From: Bradyrhizobium sp. CCBAU 53340
GTDB taxonomy: Bacteria > Pseudomonadota > Alphaproteobacteria > Rhizobiales > Xanthobacteraceae
NCBI RefSeq assembly: GCF_015291645.1
Contig: NZ_CP030055.1
Coordinates: forward strand, 3,596,001-3,660,000
Reading direction: 5' to 3'
DNA length: 64,000 nucleotides
The first letter of the stretch is position 1. Each line of letters begins with the position of its first letter. Positions 19,244 to 27,976 of this stretch are shown here, in pieces. A program made the position numbers and the translations under genes. The notes beneath the pieces are model-generated. The model did not search any database and was not told where the DNA came from. It was given only the letters and a program-made list of their open reading frames with translations.

Positions 19244-19672
19244 ATGGGCAAGCCTTACTCTTTGGATCTTCGAAAGCGCGTCGTGGCTGCGATCGAGGGC
19301 GGGATGTCCCGTAATCAAGCTGCCAGGCAGTTTGGAGTGGCGATCAGCACGGCCATCGGCTGGATGCAGCGGGTCGAGGAGACCGGCAGTGTTGAGCCTG
19401 GCCAGATGGGCGGCCACAAGCCGAAGGCAGTCTCGGGAGAGCATGCGGTCTGGCTGTCGCAGCGGATCAAGGACGGTGATTTCACCATACGCGGGCTCGT
19501 TGCCGAGCTTGCTGGACGCGGCCTGAAGGTCGACTACCACTCGGTCTGGGACTTCGTGCATGCCGAGAAGCTCAGCTTCAAAAAAAAGCGTGGCGGCTGG
19601 CGAACGCGATCGTCCCGAGGTGGCGCGGCGGCGAGCCCAGTGGGCAAAGTATCAAGGTCGCGTCGAAGCTGA
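19244..19672 (+). CDS. IS630-family transposase, first frame (DNA-binding part)
   Basis: 142 codons. The N-terminal helix-turn-helix is clear ([15 protein letters not shown], then RNQAARQFGVAISTAIGW), with a second helical DNA-binding region ending FVHAEKLSFKKK. After an A8 run at 19580-19587 this frame degenerates into arginine/serine-rich nonsense, while the family sequence resumes in the other frame. The useful product is therefore the first 110 or so residues, joined by frameshift or slippage to the catalytic part. Confidence 0.82.
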   Translation: MGKPYSLDLRKRVVAAIEGGMSRNQAARQFGVAISTAIGWMQRVEETGSVEPGQMGGHKPKAVSGEHAVWLSQRIKDGDFTIRGLVAELAGRGLKVDYHSVWDFVHAEKLSFKKKRGGWRTRSSRGGAAASPVGKVSRSRRS

Positions 19673-20183
19673 GCGGCTGGTCTTCATCGACGAGACCTGG
19701 ACGCGGACCGATATGGCCCCCTTGCGGGGATGGGCGCCGCGCGGGCACAGACTTCCCGCCAAGGTTCCCCACGGCCGCTGGAAGACCATGACCTTCCTGG
19801 CGGCCCTGCGCCACGACCGGATCGATGCGCCATGGTTCATCGAGGGGCCGATCGATGGCGTGAGCTTTCGCACCTATGTCGAGAAGGTTCTTCTGCCCGT
19901 CCTTCGACCCGGCGATATCGTTGTCTTGGACAACCTCGGCAGCCACAGGAGCAAAGCAGTTCGCCAGCTCATCCGTTCGGTCGGAGCCAGACTCTTCTTC
20001 CTGCCAAAATACTCGCCCGACCTGAACCCGATCGAACAAGTCTTTGCCAAGCTCAAGCACCTGCTCCGCAAAGCGGCCGCGCGAACCGTCGACGCGGTCT
20101 GCGCCGCAATCGGCCACGCACTCGACGCCTTCACACCTGAGGAATGCGCCAACTACCTGAAAAATTCAGGCTATCGAACTTAA
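19560..20183 (+). CDS. IS630-family transposase, second frame (catalytic DDE part)
   Basis: The homologous reading begins at the A8 run (19580) and continues KKSVAAGERDRPEVARRR. The catalytic acids are visible in VFIDETWTRTD, VVLDNLGSH and SPDLNPIEQVFAKLK. Family alignments read LSFKK followed directly by this sequence, which would need seven As rather than eight, so a fused protein requires a +1 ribosomal shift or RNA polymerase slippage. The 5' end of this frame is not a start codon for the functional protein. No other lesion is seen. Confidence 0.82.
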   Translation: MPRSSASKKSVAAGERDRPEVARRRAQWAKYQGRVEAERLVFIDETWTRTDMAPLRGWAPRGHRLPAKVPHGRWKTMTFLAALRHDRIDAPWFIEGPIDGVSFRTYVEKVLLPVLRPGDIVVLDNLGSHRSKAVRQLIRSVGARLFFLPKYSPDLNPIEQVFAKLKHLLRKAAARTVDAVCAAIGHALDAFTPEECANYLKNSGYRT

Positions 20184-20210
20184 TGCCATCACGCTCTAGA
20201 TACGCGCGGC

Positions 20211-20426
20211 ATGAGTGAGCCCGACAGGAATGGTCTGAGCCCCTGGCTGCCGATTCAGATCGCGCCTGATGATTGCGATCTGGAACTCGGACGGCCGCAC
20301 AAGACCGGCATTCTGCCGCTCACCTTTCCATGCCGCCGCAAGGCCGGTGTCTGGTTCAATGTCTGGGCGGACGAGGCCGTGCTGATATCGCCCTCACACT
20401 GGCGAATCTGGCGATCCCGGATCTAG
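20211..20426 (+). CDS. Small hypothetical protein, rhizobial type
   Basis: 71 residues. The pattern WLPIQIAPDDCDLELG, LPLTFPCRRKAGVWFNVW and SPSHWRIWR resembles a family of 60-75-residue proteins scattered through Bradyrhizobium genomes, with APxDxDLEL, FPCRR and THWREW signatures. Function unknown. It lies 13 bases right of the IS630 terminal TA, so the insertion has probably cut it off from its native upstream region. No good ribosome-binding site is visible. Confidence 0.62.
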   Translation: MSEPDRNGLSPWLPIQIAPDDCDLELGRPHKTGILPLTFPCRRKAGVWFNVWADEAVLISPSHWRIWRSRI

Positions 20427-20517
20427 GTGGGCACACATATATAAGGAGTGAGCGAATCAGGCTGGGTTCAGCCGCGCGGCTTTCACCTGGAATGCACAGG
20501 CCGCGATTCTGCTGGGG

Positions 20518-20610
20518 TGGCGGAGAGAGAGGGATTCGAACCCTCGATACAGCTTGAGACCGTATGACGCTTTAGCAAAGCGTTGCCTTCAGCCACTCGG
20601 CCACCTCTCC
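20518..20610 (-). tRNA. tRNA-Ser (anticodon GCU)
   Basis: On the minus strand the 5' half GGAGAGGTGGCCGAGTGGC, an anticodon stem-loop ACGCT-TTGCTAA-AGCGT with GCT at positions 34-36, a long variable arm and the T arm GAGGG-TTCGAAT-CCCTC fold into a class II tRNA. The discriminator G and an encoded CCA are present. It decodes AGC and AGU. Confidence 0.95.
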
Positions 20611-20620
20611 GGTGCGAGCC

Positions 20621-20649
20621 TTATGCATCTAATTGCTTGGGCCGGTCAA
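20621..20649 (-). promoter_or_regulatory. Possible promoter of tRNA-Ser
   Basis: On the minus strand TTGACC (20649-20644) is followed after 17 bases by GCATAA (20626-20621), about ten bases before the tRNA 5' end. The -35 box is good; the -10 box is weak. Confidence 0.4.
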
Positions 20650-21271
20650 TTTGGAAGCGCGTGTTTTCGTTCAAATATTCCCAACGAATTCCGCGGGGGT
20701 GGGGTGTCCGCACTGATTCCCCGATCTCCCGAGGGGCTTCCCCCCTTATAAAGTCTTCATGCCGCGCATCCGGTGCTGCTGGATTGCACCTGTCCTGCGG
20801 GGGATCACCGACCATTACGGGCCATTACACATCCCGTTGGGTCTTCGTGCCGATTCCACGATTCGAGCGCCTCAGAACCGCGTGTGTGCGTAAGTCGGCT
20901 CGCCAGCCATCAGACCGGGAACTTTGGGGGCAAAAGGAACCGGTCAAAAAAGATCAATAAGAACAATGTGTTGCGAGTGTCGTTCGATCACATCTGCGTG
21001 TTATTTGTGCAACACCCGTCGGAAAACACGCTTCATAGGCCCGGTTCGGAGCGTTCTCTTGTTGTGTGTGCAAGGACGTTCGGTAATTGTGAACGGGCGA
21101 CGGAGGGGGGCATCCCAAGGTCGTCCCGTTTAGGTCTTTCGCTTAAGTCCCTCGCGTTCATGCGGGTGTGTCCGAAGACGCGAAGGTGACCAAGGCGGTG
21201 ATTTAGAGGGGGTTGGGGAATTGGCCATTCGGGTCAGTGACCTTCCCTGAAGAGCAACTTGGAGGTTTAAC
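20650..21271. other. Long porin leader region
   Basis: No gene with support in about 620 bases between tRNA-Ser and the porin. Composition becomes less GC-rich after 20900 (CAAAAAAGATCAATAAGAAC), consistent with promoter DNA. The paired words GTGTTGC and GCAACAC near 20970 and 21010 could form a stem. Porin genes in this group commonly have long leaders. GGAGG lies eight bases before the porin ATG. Confidence 0.4.
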
Positions 21272-22807
21272 ATGAAGTTGGTTAAGAGCCTTTTGCTCGG
21301 CTCAGCGGCGGGTCTGATCGCCGTGGGCGGAGCACAGGCAGCCGATCTCCCCGTGAAGGCCAAGGCGGTCGAATACGTGAAGATCTGCTCCCTGTACGGT
21401 GCGGGTTTCTACTACATCCCGGGCACCGATACCTGCATCAAGCTGGGTGGTTACCTGCGTGCTGACGCCGCGATCCATGCGAGCGACTTCAACGGCTATT
21501 TCAGCGGCACGGGCGGCGCCGAAAACCGTCTGTCGAACTACTACACCCTTCGCGCCCGCGAAGACCTCAACATCGATACGCGGACCGCGACCGAGTACGG
21601 CGTTGTGCGTACGTTCGCTGATCTGACCTTCTCGTGGACGACCGGCGGCTACAGCGGCACGGCTGCTGGCGCGACTGGCTATGACGTCATTTCTGGTACG
21701 ACGTCGTCTGCGCCGGGCAATGCCACGGGCGGCGGTCTCGCTGGCGGTTCGCTTGGCGTGTACTACGCCTTCATCCAGTTCGCTGGCTTCACGATGGGTA
21801 AGGCTGTTTCGCAGTTCAGCGCTCCCTGGACCAACTATCCGGCCAACAACTTCGATGGTCTGGTCGGCAATGGTGGTACGGTCACTGGTGTTACTCAGTT
21901 CAGCTACACTGCTGACTTTGGCCAGGGCATGACCTTCACGGTGTCGGCGCAGGATCCGACGGTTTACTACCAAGGCGGTGTCGTCAACGCGTCGCTTGCG
22001 ACGTCGGCGGGCATTGTCGGTGGTTCGCTGGGCGGTTCCGCCTACGGTGGAACGAGGTCGCCTGACTTCGTCGCGATGTTCCGCGCCGATCAGGCTTGGG
22101 GTCTGTTCCAAGCGTCGGTTGCCGCGCATGACAACCACGTTGCCTACTACGGCGCGACCGAGACGACGGGTCACCCCGATGACAAGTGGGGTTGGGCTGG
22201 TCAGTTGGCCTTGTCGATCAAGAACATTCCGACTGGTGCGGGCGACACGATCAACATGTCGGGCGTCTACACCAACGGTGCAAGCTTCTACAACTTCCAG
22301 GATCTGGCACCGCACGCTTGGTCGATGTTCGGAGGCACTGGCCTCGCTGGCGCATACCAGAGCGTTGGCTTTGCTACCGTGACCGACAGCGTGTTCATTC
22401 CTGGCTCCGGCCAGGAGCTGACCACGACCTACGGCTTCAGTGGTGGTTACACCCACAACTGGGATCCCTACTGGAACACGACGCTCTACGGTTCGTACGG
22501 TGCGGTTCGCTACAACAGCAATGCCAAGGGCTTCATCTGCGGCGGCGCTGCCATGGTTGCCTTGTTGACGGCGGGTTCGACCTGCAACCCGGACTTCAAC
22601 TACTGGGTGATCGGTACGAAGACTGGCTGGACTCCGGTCAAGAACCTGACGTTCTCGGCCGACGTCAACTACGCGGAGATCGACACCAAGTACGCGGGCT
22701 CGGTCGCGTATGCGGGTTCTGCCGTTACCGCCAAGCCGGCTGCGATCTACGAGATCAAGAACCAGGGCACCGTCTCGCTGCTGCTTCGCGCTCAGCGCAA
22801 CTGGTAA
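21272..22807 (+). CDS. Outer-membrane porin, alphaproteobacterial Porin_2 (Omp2b) family
   Basis: 511 residues. Signal peptide MKLVKSLLLGSAAGLIAVGGAQA with cleavage before ADLP, then the family N-terminus VKICSLYGAGFYYIPGTDTC with the conserved cysteine pair and IKLGGYLRADA. The rest is aromatic and glycine-rich with alternating beta-strand pattern and ends in NW, with an aromatic last residue as expected for beta-barrel assembly. It should form a 16-stranded trimeric diffusion channel. Codon choice is strongly restricted, with GGC, AAC and TAC preferred, as in highly expressed genes. A textbook terminator follows. Confidence 0.93.
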   Translation: MKLVKSLLLGSAAGLIAVGGAQAADLPVKAKAVEYVKICSLYGAGFYYIPGTDTCIKLGGYLRADAAIHASDFNGYFSGTGGAENRLSNYYTLRAREDLNIDTRTATEYGVVRTFADLTFSWTTGGYSGTAAGATGYDVISGTTSSAPGNATGGGLAGGSLGVYYAFIQFAGFTMGKAVSQFSAPWTNYPANNFDGLVGNGGTVTGVTQFSYTADFGQGMTFTVSAQDPTVYYQGGVVNASLATSAGIVGGSLGGSAYGGTRSPDFVAMFRADQAWGLFQASVAAHDNHVAYYGATETTGHPDDKWGWAGQLALSIKNIPTGAGDTINMSGVYTNGASFYNFQDLAPHAWSMFGGTGLAGAYQSVGFATVTDSVFIPGSGQELTTTYGFSGGYTHNWDPYWNTTLYGSYGAVRYNSNAKGFICGGAAMVALLTAGSTCNPDFNYWVIGTKTGWTPVKNLTFSADVNYAEIDTKYAGSVAYAGSAVTAKPAAIYEIKNQGTVSLLLRAQRNW

Positions 22808-22832
22808 GTTCGGTCTAACGACCTGACGAGAG

Positions 22833-22865
22833 AGCCCCGGCGGGAAACCGCCGGGGCTTTTCTTT
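22833..22865 (+). terminator. Intrinsic terminator of the porin gene
   Basis: Stem AGCCCCGGCGG/CCGCCGGGGCT with loop GAAA, followed by TTTTCTTTT, 26 bases after the stop. Confidence 0.92.
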
Positions 22866-22922
22866 TGTGGCAGAACGACAGACCTGGGACGCAAGACGAC
22901 TTGCTTTCGGCTCCCGAAAGAA

Positions 22923-22950
22923 AAGAGGCCGCCCAGCGCGGCGGCCTCTT
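22923..22950 (-). terminator. Terminator of the minus-strand secreted-protein gene
   Basis: Stem AAGAGGCCGCC/GGCGGCCTCTT with a six-base loop; on the minus strand it is followed by TTTCTTTC, so it terminates transcripts coming from the right. Confidence 0.75.
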
Positions 22951-22979
22951 CGAAGTTCGAATCTCCGATTGTCCTTGTT

Positions 22980-23227
22980 TCAGATCCGGGGCGGCAATAG
23001 TCGCCACCTTCGACGCCGGTCCAGCTCCAGTTCCATGCTGTTGTTGCGGCACGCGTCATAGGACGCGAAGTTGAGAGCGTTTCGACAGTTTTGCACGGCG
23101 CTCCCGAACAATGAGCGGTCGACATAGGGGCCGTTGCTTGTTTCGGCTGCTGTCGTGACGGGGCGGCGCTCGTTGGTACGATCGAAAAGACAGCAAGCGC
23201 TAGAACAGATGTTGCAAACATCTTCAT
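22980..23227 (-). pseudogene. Small secreted protein, apparently frameshifted (DUF3551-like)
   Basis: A GGGGGGAAAG ribosome-binding site and a good signal peptide (MKMFATSVLALAVFSIV, then SAA) start at 23227 on the minus strand, but that frame has no stop before the terminator. The middle codes better in another frame (NCRNALNFASYDACRNNSM), which ends at 22980, 30 bases before the terminator. The tail again looks better in the first frame (GVEGGDYCRPGS). The SYxxC and GGxxCRP pieces recall DUF3551 secreted proteins of Bradyrhizobium. One or two frameshifts would explain it; a genuine short gene in a single frame cannot be excluded. Confidence 0.38.
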
Positions 23228-23365
23228 AGCTTTCCCCCCTTTTGTTTTCCGGACTCCAGACGCCCGTCCCAAAAGCGGAGAGTAGCAAGGCGAGTTCGCC
23301 CGTCGCACTCATCTGGGCGCGTCAGTTCGTTGGGGGAGCATGCGGCCGTCCGAGAGAGGAGGGTG

Positions 23366-25834
23366 CTATTCCACGCTGCCGGTGCCGCGACGCAAATCGG
23401 CCTCGATCTGCAACCGCGTGCCGCCGCCGAAGCGGGCACGGTAGACCTGAAGATTCTCCATGATCCGCTGCACGTAATTGCGCGTCTCGGAGAACGGGAT
23501 CAGCTCGACCCAGTCGACTGCGTCGATCTTGGGATCGCGGGGGTCGCCGTAGCGGTCGATCCACTTCTTCACGCTGCCGCGGCCGGCGTTGTAGGCGGCA
23601 AACGTCATGATGTAGGAGCCGCGATAGTCCTCGAGCAGGCCGCCGAGCTCGGCGGCGCCGAGCGTGGCGTTGTAGGACGAATCGTTCTTCAGCCGCGACA
23701 GGTCGTAGGTCGCTCCGTGCCGCTTGCAGACATAGCGTGCGGCATCAGGGGTGACCTGCATCAGGCCATAGGCCTGCGCCGGCGAGACCACGGAGGGGTT
23801 GAACGCGCTTTCCTGCCGCGCGATGGCGTAGACGATGCTGCGCTCGACCTCCGGGCCGATCTGGCTGAACTGCGGAATGCCGTTGACGGGGTAGGCGTAG
23901 AAATCGAACGGCAGCCCGCGATTGAGCGCGGCCTTGCCGACCAGCAGCATGCCCCGCGCATCGCCGTAGCGCTGGGTCAGCTCACCGAGGCCGGCCAGTG
24001 CCTCGGGGTCGCCGTTCTCGCCCATGTCGGCGAGCATTGGCACGGCGAGTTCGCGCTCGTCGAGCTCGTAGAGCAAGTGCGCCGCGCGCACGATCTCGAG
24101 CCGTTCGGCGCCACGGCCGCGCGGCTGGCTGTTCAGCTCGATCTGCGGCAGGCCGAGCTTTGCGCGCGCGAGCTGGCCGTAATAGCTGGTCGACTGCTCG
24201 GCGGCGCGGGCATAGGCGTTGCGCGCCTCCTGCTGGCGACCGGCGGCTTCGGCGGCGCGGCCCTGCCAGTAACCGGCACGCGCCAGCGTGGTCGGATTGA
24301 CGCTGCCGACGCCGATGCGGGCAAAGTGCTGGGCGGCCGCCGCAGGATCGTTGAGGAAGCGTAGCGCGATCCAGCCCGCCGTGAACTCCTGCTCGGTCTT
24401 GTAGATGTCGCGCGAGGGCAGCGCCGCGTCGCGCGCGATCAGATAGGCGCTGCGGAAATCCTCGGTGTCGATCATCTTGCGGGCCAGCAGGCGCCGCTCG
24501 ATCCACCATTCGTCGAGATTGTAGAGCCGGTTCGGGTCCTTCGGCGCCGACAGCATCAGCTGGGCCGCTTCAGGAAACTTCTCTTCGCGGCGCAAGAGCT
24601 GGATCTTGCTGAAGATGAAGCCGGGATCGCTGTGCAGCTCGCGCGGCACCTCTTCGAGCAGCGCGCGCGTGTTCGGCGCCTTCTTGAAGGAGGCGATACG
24701 GGCCCTGGCGAGCGCGACATAGCCGGCGCCGAGCCGCTTTGCCGCGCGCAGCGCCGCCTCGTGCTCGCTGCCATAGAGCAGCGCATCCATCCGCGCTTTC
24801 TGGTCGCCCGGTGTCAGCAGGGCGCCGAACTGATCGAGCGCGTTGTTTTCGGTCTCCTCCGACATCGGGTCGTTGCGCCAGGCCTCGCGCACCAGCCGCT
24901 CGGCATTGGCGCGATCGCCGCGCGCCAGCATTGCCTTGGCGAGCACGAAACGGCCCTTGGCCGACACAGGAGATTCGTTCTCGAACCACGACCACGCAAC
25001 TGAATCGTCACGCCTGTCGTCCCACATCGCGGCTTCAAGACGGCGGCGCAGGAAGGTCTGCGACGGCCAGCTCGGATTGGCCGAGAGGAAAGCGCGGTAG
25101 CGCTCGACGCTCGCGCCGTTGTCCTCGCTACGCAGGATGATCCATTCCGCCAGCTTTCGCGCGACAGGATCGGAAATCGAATCTGCGTAACTGGTGGCAT
25201 CGCCCGGCTTGCGCTTGCGCACGAGCTCGATGACGTTCTCAAGCGTGTCCTTGTCGGCTTGCGACGTCGACGAAGTCGCAGCGACGGCGGCCGGCGTGAC
25301 CGGCTTGCGCGGCGCGGCGTGCTGACGGGTCGCAGGCGCGAGCACGGGCGTTGCGACAGGCCTGGCGGTGGCCGGAGCCGGGGCGGTGGGTCTGACGGTG
25401 GCCGTCACCGCCGGTGCCGCCTGATGCGTCGGCGCGTTGGATGCCGGTCGCGATTTCGGTGTGGAGGCGGCGGCAGCGGGCTTCGGCTTGTCCTTCGCGG
25501 CATCCTTGCCGGCAGGTTTCTTCGCGGCGTCCTTGGCCGTCGCTGGAGCGGCTCCCTTACTTGCACCCTTGGCGCTGTTCTTGGCGCTGTCCTTTGCGGG
25601 GTCCTTGCCCGCGCCCTTGAAGGTCTCCTTGGCTGCCCCCTTGGCCGTGTCCTTCGCGGGCTGCTTGGCGGCTGGCTTTGTGGTTCCCTTCGTCGCTTGC
25701 TTGGCCGGTTCCTTCGCGCCGTCCTCGGTCGTCTCGCTGGACTTGGCCAGGGCAGCGCAGCCAATCGAAAGGCCGGCCACCAAGCATATGGCCAGACCGG
25801 CGGATCGCCATACGGCACGGGATAAGGAGGTCAC
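23366..25834 (-). CDS. Soluble lytic murein transglycosylase
   Basis: About 822 residues from a GTG at 25834; a TTG at 25870 is in frame 12 codons upstream. The N-terminus has a signal sequence (SAGLAICLVAGLSIGCAAL). Then comes about 100 residues of lysine/alanine-rich low complexity built from AKD and AKGAAK units, a long alpha-helical superhelix with ARxxK/GYWQGRAAEAAG repeats, and the C-terminal SLT domain. The catalytic glutamate is in ARQESAFNPS near residue 675, with AYGLMQVTP and FAAYNAGRG. It cleaves peptidoglycan with formation of 1,6-anhydromuramic acid. The basic linker may hold it to anionic wall polymers (inference). Confidence 0.92.
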   Translation of the reverse strand: MTSLSRAVWRSAGLAICLVAGLSIGCAALAKSSETTEDGAKEPAKQATKGTTKPAAKQPAKDTAKGAAKETFKGAGKDPAKDSAKNSAKGASKGAAPATAKDAAKKPAGKDAAKDKPKPAAAASTPKSRPASNAPTHQAAPAVTATVRPTAPAPATARPVATPVLAPATRQHAAPRKPVTPAAVAATSSTSQADKDTLENVIELVRKRKPGDATSYADSISDPVARKLAEWIILRSEDNGASVERYRAFLSANPSWPSQTFLRRRLEAAMWDDRRDDSVAWSWFENESPVSAKGRFVLAKAMLARGDRANAERLVREAWRNDPMSEETENNALDQFGALLTPGDQKARMDALLYGSEHEAALRAAKRLGAGYVALARARIASFKKAPNTRALLEEVPRELHSDPGFIFSKIQLLRREEKFPEAAQLMLSAPKDPNRLYNLDEWWIERRLLARKMIDTEDFRSAYLIARDAALPSRDIYKTEQEFTAGWIALRFLNDPAAAAQHFARIGVGSVNPTTLARAGYWQGRAAEAAGRQQEARNAYARAAEQSTSYYGQLARAKLGLPQIELNSQPRGRGAERLEIVRAAHLLYELDERELAVPMLADMGENGDPEALAGLGELTQRYGDARGMLLVGKAALNRGLPFDFYAYPVNGIPQFSQIGPEVERSIVYAIARQESAFNPSVVSPAQAYGLMQVTPDAARYVCKRHGATYDLSRLKNDSSYNATLGAAELGGLLEDYRGSYIMTFAAYNAGRGSVKKWIDRYGDPRDPKIDAVDWVELIPFSETRNYVQRIMENLQVYRARFGGGTRLQIEADLRRGTGSVE

Positions 25835-26076
25835 GGAGGTTCGTCGCCCCGAATCAGTCAATTGGCTCAAGACCTATCTGTACAAGATCTGGCTGTATTT
25901 GATTGAATATGCGGACAAAATACCAACAGTCGCTTACCGTCGCCGGGTTTGCACCACCACCGCGGCAAAATCGCGGCCTAAACGGTGCGTCACGCAGATG
26001 CAGGTCTTTTACGGGCGGGTGAGACCCGATATGAGAGAGGCTTGCTCTAAAATCTCGCCGCGTACGGAGGAAGTCC

Positions 26077-26967
26077 ATGGCAGCCAAGACGAAATTCCGG
26101 GGATCGTTCACCGCCTTGGTCACGCCGTTCAAGAACGGCTCGCTGGACGAGGCGGCGTTCCGGTCGCTGGTCAACTGGCAGATTTCCGAGGGCACCAACG
26201 GCCTGGTCCCGGTCGGCACGACGGGCGAGAGCCCGACGCTCAGCCATGACGAGCACAAGAAGGTCGTCGAATGGTGCATCGCTGAAGCCAAGGGACGCGT
26301 GCCTGTCATCGCGGGCGCCGGCTCCAACTCGACCCAAGAAGCGGTCGAGCTCTCCCAGCACGCCGAGAAGGCCGGCGCGGACGCCGTACTGATCGTGACG
26401 CCCTACTACAACAAGCCGACCCAGGAGGGCATGTACCAGCACTTCAAGGCGATCAACGACGCGATCGGTATTCCGATCATCATCTACAACATCCCGCCGC
26501 GCTCGGTGATCGACATGTCGGTCGACACCATGAAGCGGCTGTGGGAGCTGAAGAACATCGCCGGCGTCAAGGATGCCACGGCCAGCATGGTGCGGGTGTC
26601 GCAGCAGCGCGCCGCGATGGGCGAGGACTTCAACCAGCTCTCCGGCGAGGACGCCACCATCATCGGCTACATGGCGCATGGCGGCCATGGCTGCATCTCG
26701 GTAACCTCGAACGTCGCGCCGCGCCTGTGCGCCGAGTTCCACGCGGCTTGGGCGAAGGGCGACACCAAGGCAGCGCTCGCCATCCACGACAAGCTGATGC
26801 CGCTGCACAACAATCTCTTCATCGAGAGCAATCCGGCTCCGATCAAGTACGCGATGTCGCTGCTCGGCAAGCTCGACGAGGCGCTCAGGCTGCCGATGGT
26901 GCCGGTGTCCGAGCCGACCCGCGCTGCCGTGCGCAGCGCGATGGTTCACGCCGGCCTGGTCAACTAA
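26077..26967 (+). CDS. dapA: 4-Hydroxy-tetrahydrodipicolinate synthase
   Basis: 296 residues. Condenses pyruvate with aspartate semialdehyde in lysine and diaminopimelate synthesis. GTTGESPTL, the catalytic tyrosine in IIIYNIPPR (Tyr137) and the Schiff-base lysine in AGVKDAT (Lys165) are all in place. GGAGG precedes the ATG by seven bases. It is divergent from the lytic transglycosylase and followed by mscL. Cell-wall supply (dapA) next to cell-wall turnover may be coincidental. Confidence 0.96.
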   Translation: MAAKTKFRGSFTALVTPFKNGSLDEAAFRSLVNWQISEGTNGLVPVGTTGESPTLSHDEHKKVVEWCIAEAKGRVPVIAGAGSNSTQEAVELSQHAEKAGADAVLIVTPYYNKPTQEGMYQHFKAINDAIGIPIIIYNIPPRSVIDMSVDTMKRLWELKNIAGVKDATASMVRVSQQRAAMGEDFNQLSGEDATIIGYMAHGGHGCISVTSNVAPRLCAEFHAAWAKGDTKAALAIHDKLMPLHNNLFIESNPAPIKYAMSLLGKLDEALRLPMVPVSEPTRAAVRSAMVHAGLVN

Positions 26968-27019
26968 GCGGTCACAGACCGCATCGACCGGTTCACGACG
27001 AAGCGTCGAAGGATAGGGG

Positions 27020-27439
27020 ATGGCCATGCTGAAGGAATTCCGCGAATTCGCGATGAAGGGCAACGTCGTCGATCTCGCCGTTGCGGTCGTCATCGGTGCC
27101 GCCTTCGGTGCCATCGTCACGTCGATGGTCAACGACGTCATCATGCCGATCATCGGCGCAATCACCGGCGGCCTCGATTTCTCCAACTATTTCATCGGAC
27201 TCTCGAGCAAGGTCACGGAGCACAATCTCGCCGATGCCAAGAAGCAGGGCGCGGTGCTGGCTTATGGCAGCTTCCTCACCCTGGTCGTTAACTTCGTCAT
27301 CGTCGCTTTCGTGCTGTTCATGGTCGTTCGCACCATGAACCAGTTCAAGCGCAAGGAAGAGGTCAAGCCCACAGAGCCGCCGAAGCCCTCGGCGGAGGTC
27401 GTGCTGCTGACCGAGATCCGCGATCTCCTCAAGAAGTGA
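27020..27439 (+). CDS. mscL: Large-conductance mechanosensitive channel
   Basis: 139 residues. The N-terminal amphipathic helix and first membrane helix are canonical ([30 protein letters not shown]), the periplasmic loop is short, and the second helix ([19 protein letters not shown]) leads to a charged cytoplasmic bundle ending [11 protein letters not shown]. The pentamer is an emergency valve for hypo-osmotic shock. A second ATG at 27026 is possible; 27020 has AGGATAGGGG directly upstream. Confidence 0.95.
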   Translation: MAMLKEFREFAMKGNVVDLAVAVVIGAAFGAIVTSMVNDVIMPIIGAITGGLDFSNYFIGLSSKVTEHNLADAKKQGAVLAYGSFLTLVVNFVIVAFVLFMVVRTMNQFKRKEEVKPTEPPKPSAEVVLLTEIRDLLKK

Positions 27440-27498
27440 CGCGCGCGCTTCATCCAATCTGTTAGATTCGCTGCGTATCTGGATCAGGTTTGTCTGCC

Positions 27499-27972
27499 AT
27501 GGCCGATAAGAACGAACGTCCGATCAAGGTCATGGCGGAAAATCGCAAAGCCCGCTTCAACTACGCGATCGAGGATACGATCGAGGCGGGCATTGCGCTG
27601 ACCGGAACCGAGGTGAAGTCGATCCGCAACGGCAAGAGCACGATTGCGGAATCCTATGCCGACTCCAAGAACGGCGAGATCTGGCTGATCAACGCCACCA
27701 TTCCCGAATACCTCCAGGGCAACCGCTTCAATCACGAGCCCAAGCGCCCGCGAAAGCTGCTGCTGCATCGCCGGCAGATCAACAAGCTGATGGGCGCGGT
27801 CGACCGCGAGGGCATGACGCTGATACCGCTCAAGCTCTATTTCAACGAGCGCGGGCGCGCCAAATTGCAGCTCGCGGTTGCAAAGGGCAAGAAGCTGCAT
27901 GACAAGCGCGAGAGCGAGAAGAAGCGCGACTGGAGCCGGGAGAAGGGCCGGCTGATGCGGGCGAGGGGATGA
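27499..27972 (+). CDS. smpB: SsrA-binding protein
   Basis: 157 residues. Typical SmpB features: [27 protein letters not shown], the [12 protein letters not shown] strand, and a basic C-terminal tail ([20 protein letters not shown]) that inserts into the mRNA channel. It delivers tmRNA to stalled ribosomes. No ssrA gene was recognised in the window. The TTG at 27490 is rejected in favour of ATG 27499. Confidence 0.96.
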   Translation: MADKNERPIKVMAENRKARFNYAIEDTIEAGIALTGTEVKSIRNGKSTIAESYADSKNGEIWLINATIPEYLQGNRFNHEPKRPRKLLLHRRQINKLMGAVDREGMTLIPLKLYFNERGRAKLQLAVAKGKKLHDKRESEKKRDWSREKGRLMRARG

Positions 27973-27976
27973 CGGG

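Larger units (their letters stand above)
16637..20198 (+). mobile_element. IS630-family element, split by an IS91-type insertion
   Basis: The right end, read inward from the TA at 20197-20198, is GAGCGTGATGGCATTAAG, and the left end, inward from the TA at 16637-16638, is AAGCGGGATGGGGTTAGG; they match at most positions as terminal inverted repeats with TA flanks, as IS630 elements have. The transposase frames (19244-20183) sit by the right end. Removing 16675-19185 rejoins GATTTGGGATT with TCCCAAATC into a clean palindrome and leaves an element of about 1.05 kb, a normal IS630 size. The boundaries are by eye and good to a few bases. Confidence 0.65.

Noticed and set aside
16689..20213. Ten-base direct repeat GCGCGGCATG at 16689 and 20204 as a target-site duplication
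   Set aside because: IS91 elements do not duplicate targets and IS630 duplicates only TA. The inverted ends and restored palindrome place the left copy inside the IS91 unit, so the match is probably chance.
16782..20610. A genomic island integrated at tRNA-Ser by the tyrosine recombinase
   Set aside because: The recombinase sits directly before an IS91 transposase as in other IS91-type units, and no repeat of the tRNA 3' end was found on the far side.
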